From Bacillota bacterium (GTDB lineage: Bacteria > Bacillota > Clostridia > Lachnospirales > Lachnospiraceae), in contig JAEZQN010000148.1 of assembly GCA_023441145.1 (NCBI GenBank), positions 1 to 8,206 of the forward strand: a stretch of DNA of 8,206 nucleotides. Reading direction: 5' to 3'. Made by a program: the position numbers and the translations under genes. The notes below the pieces were generated by a model. The model did not search any database and was not told the DNA's origin. It was given only the letters and a program-made list of their open reading frames with translations. This document shows positions 1-6,466 of the stretch, one piece after another. The number at the start of each line of letters is the position of its first letter. Positions within the stretch are counted from its first letter, which is position 1.

Positions 1-334
1 CTGCAGAGCTCTTTCTAAAATAGAATATTGCAGGGTCCCCTTTACTGACTTTTGATTTAAACATAAAACCAGTACTCTTATCCTTAGACATTATGATTTC
101 ATTAGTTTCAATCCCATTCTTCTGCATCATTTTTATGATTCTTAAACCAAAGGGATCTTCGCCAAGCTTGGTCAAATAGGTTACTTCTTGACCTAAACGT
201 TTTAGTCCAACTGCCACATTAAACTCTGCTCCTGCTATAGCCGAATAGAAGCTGTTGACATCCTCAAAAGTACCTTCCTCCTGAGCAATAAAAAGTCCCA
301 TTGGCTCTCCCACCAGAAGTATACGTTTATTCAT
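1..334 (-). CDS. kdgK: 2-keto-3-deoxygluconate kinase, PfkB family (C-terminus beyond the window)
   Basis: The frame is open from an ATG at 334-332 to the window edge, giving the first 111 residues of a protein that is usually about 310-340 aa. GGGAGG lies 6 nt before the start. The N-terminus reads ILLVGEPMGLF (residues 5-15), then AGAEFNVAVGLKRLG (34-48), the sugar-binding segment typical of KDG kinases among PfkB/ribokinase proteins, then TKLGEDPFG (55-63). STGFMFK (87-93) and YFRKSSA (105-111) match the region where KDG kinases place substrate-contacting Tyr and Arg; the first position reads Met where many family members have Tyr. The expected reaction is ATP-dependent phosphorylation of 2-keto-3-deoxygluconate, or a related deoxy keto acid, to KDPG in the cytoplasm. 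It lies 43 nt after the KDPG aldolase gene, which uses its product. The ATP-binding and catalytic Asp region is outside the window. The substrate is inferred from family and context. Confidence 0.88.
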   Translation of the reverse strand, partial: MNKRILLVGEPMGLFIAQEEGTFEDVNSFYSAIAGAEFNVAVGLKRLGQEVTYLTKLGEDPFGLRIIKMMQKNGIETNEIIMSKDKSTGFMFKSKVSKGDPAIFYFRKSSA

Positions 335-377
335 GCTCTTCCTCCCTTCTAAGGAGTCACCTTTTGTAATAAATACC

Positions 378-1340
378 TTAGTTATTAATAAAATGAATGG
401 CAAATCCAGCTATTTCTTTTTGCAGATATATTACTTTCAGCCTTTGCCTATCGTCTATTTGTTTCGTGCTTTCATTAAAAGAATATCCTAATCCTTTTAA
501 GTAACTATAGACACGATCTAGATTATTGACTCCTATTGCTATGTGACCATGTACTCCTAAATACGGCTTTTTCATCAACTCAAACATCGTTCCCGCAAAG
601 ATGGAAGTTTCCCCATCCCTTCTTTCTATTCCGAATAATTCCTTTAAATCATTGGCTGCCTTACCTGCTTGCTCCTGATCTAAGCAATTGATTCCAATGT
701 GTTTTAATTGAAAGCCAAACATCCTAGAAACTGCTTCTTTTGCAAGCTTCTCAATTTTGTCAAACTCTTTGTTTACTAGTAGTTCTTCCTTTACCATCCA
801 AGTTCCACCTATAGCAAATACATTTTGAAGCTCTAGATAGTCATTCATATTCTCTAGATTGATACCACCAGTTGGTAAAAATTCTATATCACTATAAGGT
901 GGCTGAAGCATCTGTAATAAATGTACTCCTCCACTAGCTTCCGCTGGGAAAAATTTAACTTGCTTTATCCCTAAATGTAATGCCTGTTCAATACCACCGG
1001 TATCGCTGCAACCTGGTATAATTGGGATGTCATGAGAAATACAATGTTCTACAACCTCAGCATGAAAACCTGGTGTTACAATAAATTTTGCTCCAGCATT
1101 CATTGCTTGTTGAATTTGGTCAATGCTATGTACAGTACCTGCACCTATTAACATCTCAGGAACCTCTGCTGCAATTTTTCTCATAGCAGTAATGGCAGTC
1201 TTTGTCCGAAAAGTAATTTCCATACAACCTATTCCGCCTTTATGCAAAGCTCTTGCTAATGGTACGGCATCTTCACTATCAGAGATGGTAACCACTGGTA
1301 CAATCCCCAACTCATATAGCTTTCTTACTATATCGTTCAT
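378..1340 (-). CDS. eda: KDPG/KHG aldolase with C-terminal VOC (glyoxalase-like) domain
   Basis: The 320-aa protein starts at an ATG with GGGAGG 5 nt upstream. Residues 1 to about 205 are a class I KDPG/KHG aldolase barrel. MEITFRT (40-46) supplies Glu41 and Arg45, GAGTV lies at 66-70, TPGF at 89-92, VKFFPAEA (128-135) carries the Schiff-base lysine Lys129, and LPTGGIN (155-161) binds phosphate. The Glu-Arg-Lys spacing equals that of E. coli Eda (45, 49, 133). The expected reaction is cleavage of 2-keto-3-deoxy-6-phosphogluconate to pyruvate and glyceraldehyde 3-phosphate. Eda-type enzymes are about 205-215 aa, so some 110 residues are extra. These (about 209-320) resemble a paired beta-alpha-beta-beta-beta VOC domain: KHIGINCLD (213-221), MFELM (252-256), HGHIAIGV (264-271) and FAIHFI (313-318). 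Possible metal ligands are His214, Glu254, His266 and His316, the last where Glu is usual. The role of this domain is unknown. The gene sits between RraA and KDG kinase genes, with 32- and 43-nt gaps. Confidence 0.92.
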   Translation of the reverse strand: MNDIVRKLYELGIVPVVTISDSEDAVPLARALHKGGIGCMEITFRTKTAITAMRKIAAEVPEMLIGAGTVHSIDQIQQAMNAGAKFIVTPGFHAEVVEHCISHDIPIIPGCSDTGGIEQALHLGIKQVKFFPAEASGGVHLLQMLQPPYSDIEFLPTGGINLENMNDYLELQNVFAIGGTWMVKEELLVNKEFDKIEKLAKEAVSRMFGFQLKHIGINCLDQEQAGKAANDLKELFGIERRDGETSIFAGTMFELMKKPYLGVHGHIAIGVNNLDRVYSYLKGLGYSFNESTKQIDDRQRLKVIYLQKEIAGFAIHFINN

Positions 1341-1372
1341 GCAATCCTCCCTTCTGCTAATTTGTCTAATAA

Positions 1373-2077
1373 TTATGTTCGCTGAAACATTCTTCTAGCT
1401 TCCATAAATGGAATTCCTTCCTCTAATGCATGTCTTAATTTTATCTCTAATTCCTCAATCTGTTCTGCTTCTTCTAACGCTTCGTACATAACGGCCTGGG
1501 GTACTATAACAACTCCATCCCTGCCACCAACAATCCAATCTCCTGGGTCCACACGAATTACGCTGGTAAGAGATCCCCTTACACTTATTGGCTCATCGTA
1601 ATCTTCAAATAGAAATCTGTGTCCTACTGGAAATGGAGATGCTGCACTAGCAAATACAGCAAAATCTTTCATTTTAATAAGCTCATCCATATCACGAACC
1701 GCACCATCTACTACAATACCATTAGCTCCCTGTCCTTTTACTCCTCTAGCTAAGAACTCGCCTACTTTAGCAGACTGGTACTCACCAGCACCTTCAAAAA
1801 CAAGAACACATCCTTTGTATATATGAGCATTCATCTTCTCATGATTTGGATCTGCATGAAGTTTTCTTTCCTCTGGTGTTAAATCAAGATATCTTCCCTT
1901 TACCGTAACCGCAGGACCAACTAATTTCTGATAAGAATCCACTGCTTTTATTTGAATATTCATGCATTGATTGGGATATCCTAATTTTTCTAGCGCATCG
2001 TGAACATTAGAGACTGCTATTTTACTCCATCTTTCATTTAGCTCAGCAATCTGAGTATCTTCTAGTTTTGTAAACAT
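1373..2077 (-). CDS. RraA / HMG-aldolase-like family protein
   Basis: The 234-aa protein belongs to the RraA-like fold (RraA, HMG/CHA aldolase, oxaloacetate decarboxylase), long misannotated as demethylmenaquinone methyltransferase. Family landmarks appear in order: NVHDALEKLGY (24-34), VGPAVTVKGR (53-62), VGEFLARG (105-112), IVVDGAVRDMDEL (121-133) and VDPGDWIVGGRDGVVIVP (176-193). Arg128 and Asp129, with Glu132 and the upstream Gly106, form the pyruvate- and metal-binding set known in HMG aldolases. Members of about this size cleave or decarboxylate 4-hydroxy- or 2-oxo-diacids using a divalent metal. In this operon a role on a keto acid made during sugar-acid breakdown is plausible, but the substrate cannot be told. 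GGGAGG lies 7 nt before the ATG and overlaps the stop codon of the upstream lactonase-like gene, only 12 nt away, so the two are probably translated together. A true RraA RNase E inhibitor is unlikely in this setting. Confidence 0.85.
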   Translation of the reverse strand: MFTKLEDTQIAELNERWSKIAVSNVHDALEKLGYPNQCMNIQIKAVDSYQKLVGPAVTVKGRYLDLTPEERKLHADPNHEKMNAHIYKGCVLVFEGAGEYQSAKVGEFLARGVKGQGANGIVVDGAVRDMDELIKMKDFAVFASAASPFPVGHRFLFEDYDEPISVRGSLTSVIRVDPGDWIVGGRDGVVIVPQAVMYEALEEAEQIEELEIKLRHALEEGIPFMEARRMFQRT

Positions 2078-2089
2078 TGTTTAACCTCC

Positions 2090-2941
2090 CTATACGTCCA
2101 GTTGGTAGAATTTGATTGCATTTTCCCGAAAGATCTTACGTAAATTTTCTTCTGTCTCATCTTTAAATACTTCTTCACAGATATCCAACCAAGTCTTTAG
2201 ATTAGAAACCTGCACAACTGGTGGCCAATCGCTTCCAAACATGACTTTATCATAACCAAAAGTTTTTATTGTGTGCTCCATGTATGGACGAAGATCCTCA
2301 ATGGTCCAGTTCTCATAATCTGCTTTAGTTAAAAAACCAGATAGCTTACAATATACATTTGGTAGCGTAGCCATTTTCTCCATGCGCTCTGCCCAGTAAT
2401 CAAATCCATGCCCCTTAATATCCGGTTCTGCACAATGTTCTAGAACAATCTTTGTGTCTGGACAAACCTTCATCATTTCATAGACGTTATCCATAAGCTC
2501 AGGAATAATACCCATATCATAAACCAAATTGTATTTAGGAAGAAGTCGCATTCCCTCTATAAAACCAGGATCCAGACATAACTTTGGATTTCCAGCTTTT
2601 TTAAGCATTCTACGGACCCCTTTAACCATTGGGTTCTTTATAAGACGCTTTAATTCCTCTTCAATAATATCTGTCTTCTCAAGTGGACACCAGGAGATAA
2701 TACCTTTAATCTGCCCGTTGCTCTTCATCTGTTCTGTTACATATTCTACTTCTTTCACATAATCCGTACTGGTTACTTCTACGTATATGGAGCCCTCAAT
2801 ATTCCACTTATCCATCGCTTCCTTATATTGCGCTAAAGAATAGGACTGATTTAAAATTCCTCTTGAGTCCAACCATGGATAGCGAAGAATATCTATGTCC
2901 CATATGTGAAAATGAGAGTCTATGATTGGAAAATCAAACAT
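2090..2941 (-). CDS. Amidohydrolase family 2, fuconolactonase/sugar-lactonase type
   Basis: The 283-aa protein is a TIM-barrel amidohydrolase resembling COG3618 (L-fucono-1,5-lactonase, L-rhamnono-lactonase and 2-pyrone-4,6-dicarboxylate hydrolase relatives). The metal motif DSHFHIWD (8-15) has His10 and His12 close to the N-terminus. It is followed by VKGVRRML (106-113), YDMGI (141-145), IVLEHCAEPD (165-174, His169), MFGSDWPPV (234-242, catalytic Asp238) and the C-terminal ENAIKFYQL. Length and motif spacing are normal and all expected metal and catalytic residues are present. No signal peptide is seen, so it should act in the cytoplasm. The likely reaction is hydrolysis of a sugar lactone to the open aldonic acid; the adjacent SDR gene, 24 nt upstream, would make that lactone. 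This SDR-lactonase pairing is known from oxidative L-fucose pathways, but the sugar here is not identified. The start has a near-consensus AGGAGGTG 5 nt upstream. Confidence 0.86.
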   Translation of the reverse strand: MFDFPIIDSHFHIWDIDILRYPWLDSRGILNQSYSLAQYKEAMDKWNIEGSIYVEVTSTDYVKEVEYVTEQMKSNGQIKGIISWCPLEKTDIIEEELKRLIKNPMVKGVRRMLKKAGNPKLCLDPGFIEGMRLLPKYNLVYDMGIIPELMDNVYEMMKVCPDTKIVLEHCAEPDIKGHGFDYWAERMEKMATLPNVYCKLSGFLTKADYENWTIEDLRPYMEHTIKTFGYDKVMFGSDWPPVVQVSNLKTWLDICEEVFKDETEENLRKIFRENAIKFYQLDV

Positions 2942-2965
2942 ATTGTCACCTCCTATTTACTTGTT

Positions 2966-3733
2966 TTATAGGTAACAACCGCCACCTATGATATAATTTT
3001 GACCAGTAATATAATCTGATTTATTGGACAATAGGAAGGAAATCAAATAACCCACCTCTTCTGGCTCTCCAAATCGTCCAACCAAAGCACCCTTACCATA
3101 TTTAGCCCAACTATCTTCCTTGGAATTGTCCTTTTCTCTACCATTAGAAATCTGTCCCAAGCAGACACTATTACAGTAAATATGATATCTGGAAAGTTCC
3201 TGTGCCATAGATTTAGTGAATGCAATAATGCCACCTTTGGAAGCTGCATAATCAGCTTTTCCATCAGAACCACGAATACCATCTATAGACCCAACATTAA
3301 CAATTTTTCCTTGTTTCATCTCTACCATATCTTTGGCAAGCTCATGAGTGCAAATTAAAGTACCGAATAAGTTCAGATTAATTACCTTTCTAATCTGTTC
3401 AAAATCCTTATCCATAAACTGTGTCTCTTCTGGTGTTAAGCCGTATGGAAATAAGACTCCGCCAGCCATATTTACTAACATATCGATTGGTCCAAAGACT
3501 TCATGAATCTTCTGTCTCATCTCCTGAACCTTCTCGATACAGGTAATATCACAGGAAATGGTCATAGCAGTATATCCCGCTTCATCCATGCGTTTCTGCA
3601 AAGCATCTAACCTGTCTCGGTTATTAGCTACACACACCACTTTTGCCCCATCTTTTGCTAGAGTAAGACAAACTCCTGGGCCTACATCACCGGTAGCACC
3701 AGTTACAACAACTACTTTATCTTTTAATTCCAT
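2966..3733 (-). CDS. Short-chain dehydrogenase/reductase (classical SDR)
   Basis: The 255-aa protein has the classical SDR length and motif order. VVVTGATGDVGPGV (8-21) is the glycine-rich cofactor loop and CDIT (61-64) contacts adenine. NMAGG (88-92) stands for NNAG. Asn119 is in INLNLFG, Ser149 in NVGSIDG, and Tyr162 and Lys166 in DYAASKGG, so the Asn-Ser-Tyr-Lys tetrad is intact with normal 13-residue Ser-Tyr spacing. The C-terminal YITGQNYIIGGG (241-252) is typical. The segment after beta-2 reads VANNRDRL, with neither a clear Asp (NAD) nor a clear Arg (NADP) at the deciding position, so cofactor preference is uncertain. It probably oxidises a sugar to its lactone, feeding the lactonase-like gene 24 nt downstream; a gluconate 5-dehydrogenase or 2-keto-3-deoxy acid dehydrogenase role is an alternative. 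AGGAG lies 8 nt before the ATG, and 39 nt separate it from the solute-binding gene. Confidence 0.9.
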   Translation of the reverse strand: MELKDKVVVVTGATGDVGPGVCLTLAKDGAKVVCVANNRDRLDALQKRMDEAGYTAMTISCDITCIEKVQEMRQKIHEVFGPIDMLVNMAGGVLFPYGLTPEETQFMDKDFEQIRKVINLNLFGTLICTHELAKDMVEMKQGKIVNVGSIDGIRGSDGKADYAASKGGIIAFTKSMAQELSRYHIYCNSVCLGQISNGREKDNSKEDSWAKYGKGALVGRFGEPEEVGYLISFLLSNKSDYITGQNYIIGGGCYL

Positions 3734-3772
3734 AGCAATTACTCCTTTTAATCTATCACTTTTGCTTTATCA

Positions 3773-5071
3773 CTACCTCTGCCAACCAGACTCTTTCAAT
3801 ATCCAATTTACTTGCTTATCCATAGCACGCATTACCTCTACAGCCTTTTGTCTTTGAGATAAACCTTTGGTCAGAACGTTATCTACTGCCTGCATAATGT
3901 TTGCAGCCTCTGGCAAATAAAAATACTCTGGTGCTACTGCTCGGTCCATGACTTGTCCTGCCACTTTAACCCACGGCTGTTTATCTATAACTTCTGCATC
4001 TTCTGTCGTAGAATGTCTAACAGGAGTAGTTCCATATTGCATACATCTATATTTATCAAATTCTTTTGAGCTAAATAATTGAATAGTTTTCCAAGACATT
4101 TCAACATCAATAGCAGATTTCGGAATAGCTAGGGACCAGCCACCTCCATAACCAACTCCATAGGTTTTAGAGGCTCCAGGAATCGGTGCCACACCAATGA
4201 CATCTTTCATTTCTTTGGAATAATATCCTTGTGGAAAGGCAAATGAAGTAATTCCAATTGCCATTGCAACTTTCCCCTTTGCCATAGCCTTCACACAATC
4301 TGCAGTAGTGTACTCCATAACATCATTCGGCATAACCTCCCACAGCTGTGCAATATACTCATAGGCTTTAATTCCTTCCTCTGAACATGCATTAGACGTT
4401 AAATTCTTATTTAGCATAGACCCTAGTAACTGTTTTCCACCCAACGATGCAAATCTGGCGTACCAATCCGTCACTGGAGGTTGTCCCTTATGCTTACCAC
4501 AAATGACAGTTCCATAGACATTGGGATCAATCTGATGTAATTCCCTTGCTAACCGATTAAACTCTGACCAGGTCGTTGGCATCTCTGCCCCTATGCGTTC
4601 CAGTAAATCTTTTCGATAGAATAGTAAGGTTGCCCCTGTATGCGTTCCAGGTAAGGCCATAAGTCGTGAATGAATGGTGTTTCCTGGTCTTTTCTCTTCC
4701 ATATCTACCCAGGCTGCATAATCTAGATAATTTCTGAAAAAGTCTTTTTCAAGTCCTTCTATTGTCTCTATAAGGGTTATACTTTTCTCCTGTAAGAGAC
4801 TTGTCAAATCCACTAACTTATTGTCAAACACTAAGGGCTGTAACCACATTGGCGCATAAGCGATGGCATCAAGATAAGGCTCGTTATCTACTGTGGGGGC
4901 AGTAGAGTTTTCTTTAAGTATCCGTTCAAGTAACCCATCACAGGACATTTCAGATACTAGCAGATCTCTTTTAAAGCCTTCCTTATATTTGTGCTTCCAA
5001 TCCCTTATTGGTTCTGCATCCGTTTCTCCTACATTTACTGCAAGGTGGATCAAATTATTATTACCTACCAT
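3773..5071 (-). CDS. Family 1 sugar-binding protein lacking any signal peptide
   Basis: The 432-aa protein resembles ABC sugar-binding proteins of the SBP_bac_1/8 type. LPGTHTGATLLFYRKDLLE (140-158) followed by PTTWSEF is the usual strand-hinge-helix segment. DPNVYGTVI (182-190), KGKVAMAIGITSFAF (265-279), GVAPIPGA (293-300) and GGGWSLAIPK (309-318) also fit, and overall length matches mature proteins of the family. The N-terminus begins directly in the first beta strand (LIHLAVNVGE, 7-16). There is no hydrophobic segment and no lipobox Cys, where normal members carry a 20-30-residue lipoprotein or Sec signal. The start ATG overlaps the end of the upstream gene by 7 nt, with a modest GGGGA site 6 nt upstream. 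The frame stays open upstream to a TAG at 5200-5198 but holds no ATG, GTG or TTG, so no longer start supplies a leader. No permease or ATPase gene is in the window. It is probably cytoplasmic, perhaps as a sensor or a partner of the adjacent glycosidase-like protein; function unknown. Confidence 0.85.
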   Translation of the reverse strand: MVGNNNLIHLAVNVGETDAEPIRDWKHKYKEGFKRDLLVSEMSCDGLLERILKENSTAPTVDNEPYLDAIAYAPMWLQPLVFDNKLVDLTSLLQEKSITLIETIEGLEKDFFRNYLDYAAWVDMEEKRPGNTIHSRLMALPGTHTGATLLFYRKDLLERIGAEMPTTWSEFNRLARELHQIDPNVYGTVICGKHKGQPPVTDWYARFASLGGKQLLGSMLNKNLTSNACSEEGIKAYEYIAQLWEVMPNDVMEYTTADCVKAMAKGKVAMAIGITSFAFPQGYYSKEMKDVIGVAPIPGASKTYGVGYGGGWSLAIPKSAIDVEMSWKTIQLFSSKEFDKYRCMQYGTTPVRHSTTEDAEVIDKQPWVKVAGQVMDRAVAPEYFYLPEAANIMQAVDNVLTKGLSQRQKAVEVMRAMDKQVNWILKESGWQR

Positions 5072-6444
5072 ATCACTTTCCCCATATGTACGACATGAAA
5101 ATCTCCATATATGGAGTAAAGACAGCCATTTATTAACTCCAATTCCAAATATACTAATTGATTCTTTAACATACCTATGCCCTTTTTTTCTTTCCAGCTA
5201 AGCTCCAACTGAGTGCCATCTACATGGTCTAATGTTACACACTCATTAAAGGTATATCCTTCTATCGGCCCTTCTTCATTGACCAATTGTGCCTTTAAGT
5301 TACCATAAGGAACTGATACATTAACATATAGTCTGTCTCCCACTATCTTTAAACTCTTAGTGGTAAGATGCCCTCTTCCCTTAGCTATAAAGCTTACAAA
5401 ACCATCTTTTCTTAAGGTATGGACCATAATTGCTGCATCTTTTCGCCCTTGTTCCCTAAACATAGCACCATAAGAACCACTACTATAAATGCGAATATCG
5501 TCCTTTCCTTGTATAAGACAAGATGGGAAAATACATCCTCCCCCATGCTGCCCTAAGGAATTTCTAGTAATAAAAGGGGTATAGTCAGCTCTCAAAAAAA
5601 CATCAGGATCATAGGCATAAACTAGATATCCCTCCATATTACCATGAAGTTTTAACTCCTGAATCTCGTTGTCATCACTTTGATACATCCATAGAAGTCC
5701 TATATAGTAACCATCGTATGGCGCTATTATCATAGCGTAAGTTTCATTTAGAGGACTATCCTGTCCATCTGCCTGCATTACTAACCTTGGAGAATAAAAG
5801 GAAGATTCTCCATCATAATCTCTGAATACAATTCTATGATCATGTGGCGAGTACCAGTTAGATAAGGTAAGACAATTCCTCTTTTGGTTGTAAAACAAGC
5901 TAGCTGGAGAGTGATATAAGACATCTTCTGCATCTGTTATTCTCATAGATGTCCACTGTAATCCATCGGGAGACTGGGCCATATACTGGGTCCCCTTTCC
6001 CTCCTTATCAAAGAAACGATAAAGATATTTTAGCCGTCCTTCTTTTGGTGCATGAGTATCGTAATATACTGGACTTCCATCATAACGAAGGGGTAAACAA
6101 TTGTTTTCTCTTGGAAATACCTGGTTCTCTCTCAGCTGTCCTGGAAACGGCTCTATCTTTGACTTGGTAAAGCGAATTCCATCTACACTTTCTGCCATAA
6201 GCAAAACCTGTGTGCGTAAATGAAATCCGGTATGATCAGAAAAGCTATGCTCCATAGCTCCTCCATAAAGGGCCAGCCACTTATTTCTCTCTTCATCAAA
6301 CCATATTGTTGGATAATTCCAGGCACCCTCTGTTGCATCATCTTCCAAAACTGCATACTCGATCCATTTTGGTTTTCCATATAACCGTTTGAAATGGTCT
6401 CTGTCTTGTAAAAACCAATCGTCAAAAAACATTATTTTGGTCAT
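5065..6444 (-). CDS. GH32/GH43-like five-bladed beta-propeller protein, putative intracellular glycosidase
   Basis: The 459-aa protein has a propeller-like N-terminal part (about 1-345) with repeated strand pairs opening in NYPTIWFD (43-50), a possible first-blade acidic site. Later blades include MAQSPDGLQW (155-164), YHSPASLFY (177-185) and YSPRLVMQADG (217-227). The C-terminal third starts with TLRKDGFVSF (343-352) and GHLTTKSLKIVGDRLYVN (358-375), then a strand-rich sandwich to the end. That pattern recalls the beta-fructosidase-like proteins of bacterial sugar clusters, often annotated as GH32 family or hypothetical. The acidic catalytic residues cannot be assigned safely by eye. No signal peptide is present, so it should act on an imported glycoside. 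TAGGAGG lies upstream of the ATG, 22 nt separate it from the amidohydrolase gene, and its end overlaps the next start (ATGGTAG), which suggests translational coupling. The fold is likely; the substrate is unknown and a non-hydrolytic role is possible. Confidence 0.72.
   Translation of the reverse strand: MTKIMFFDDWFLQDRDHFKRLYGKPKWIEYAVLEDDATEGAWNYPTIWFDEERNKWLALYGGAMEHSFSDHTGFHLRTQVLLMAESVDGIRFTKSKIEPFPGQLRENQVFPRENNCLPLRYDGSPVYYDTHAPKEGRLKYLYRFFDKEGKGTQYMAQSPDGLQWTSMRITDAEDVLYHSPASLFYNQKRNCLTLSNWYSPHDHRIVFRDYDGESSFYSPRLVMQADGQDSPLNETYAMIIAPYDGYYIGLLWMYQSDDNEIQELKLHGNMEGYLVYAYDPDVFLRADYTPFITRNSLGQHGGGCIFPSCLIQGKDDIRIYSSGSYGAMFREQGRKDAAIMVHTLRKDGFVSFIAKGRGHLTTKSLKIVGDRLYVNVSVPYGNLKAQLVNEEGPIEGYTFNECVTLDHVDGTQLELSWKEKKGIGMLKNQLVYLELELINGCLYSIYGDFHVVHMGKVIW
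5076..5083 (-). promoter_or_regulatory. Ribosome binding site of the leaderless sugar-binding protein gene
   Basis: GGGGAAAG lies 4-6 nt before the ATG at 5071, inside the last codons of the glycosidase-like gene. It is weaker than the GGAGG sites before the other genes. It marks 5071 as the start, and with the 7-nt ATGGTAG overlap it suggests that translation depends partly on ribosomes finishing the upstream gene. Confidence 0.45.
5103..5116. repeat. Perfect 14-nt palindrome
   Basis: CTCCATATATGGAG equals its own reverse complement. It lies within the last 20 codons of the glycosidase-like gene, 32 nt before the sugar-binding gene start. As RNA it could form only a short 5-bp stem with a TATA loop; as DNA it could be a protein site. 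It is not followed by a U-run in the direction of transcription, so it is not a terminator. Function unproven. Confidence 0.3.
5182..5188 (-). other. Possible -1 slippery heptamer A AAA AAG
   Basis: In the glycosidase-like reading frame, codons 419-421 are GAA AAA AAG, giving the heptamer A_AAA_AAG in the phase used for -1 frameshifting in E. coli dnaX. A -1 slip continues through 37 sense codons into the ATG of the sugar-binding gene. A GGAG at 5206-5203, 14 nt upstream, could act as a weak stimulator. No strong hairpin is seen just downstream. It may be chance in a lysine-rich, AT-rich stretch. Confidence 0.25.
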
Positions 6445-6466
6445 TGTTGCCTCCTAGATGCCTTCT

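Noticed and set aside
1..6. CTGCAG at the window edge as a cloning junction
   Set aside because: A single restriction hexamer lying in an otherwise continuous reading frame is no evidence of an artificial junction.
335..377. Terminator or promoter between the aldolase and kinase genes
   Set aside because: The 43-nt gap holds a ribosome binding site but no stem followed by a U-run and no convincing -35/-10 pair.
1123..1398. Plus-strand open frame of 91 codons
   Set aside because: It lies antisense to the start of the strongly supported KDPG aldolase gene, shows no family motifs, and is a frame shadow.
1373..2077. Demethylmenaquinone methyltransferase or RNase E regulator annotation
   Set aside because: The methyltransferase name is a known historical misannotation of this family, and the catabolic context with intact aldolase-type residues argues against an RNase regulator.
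3043..3282. Minus-strand 79-codon frame inside the SDR gene
   Set aside because: It is an alternative frame of a gene with intact SDR catalytic residues and shows no independent motif.
4893..5201. Plus-strand open frame of 102 codons across the glycosidase/binding-protein junction
   Set aside because: It is antisense to two real genes, has a low-complexity Ser/Leu-rich translation, and shows no recognisable domain.
6183..6425. Minus-strand 80-codon frame inside the glycosidase-like gene
   Set aside because: It is an out-of-frame shadow; the real frame is continuous and carries the recognisable pattern.
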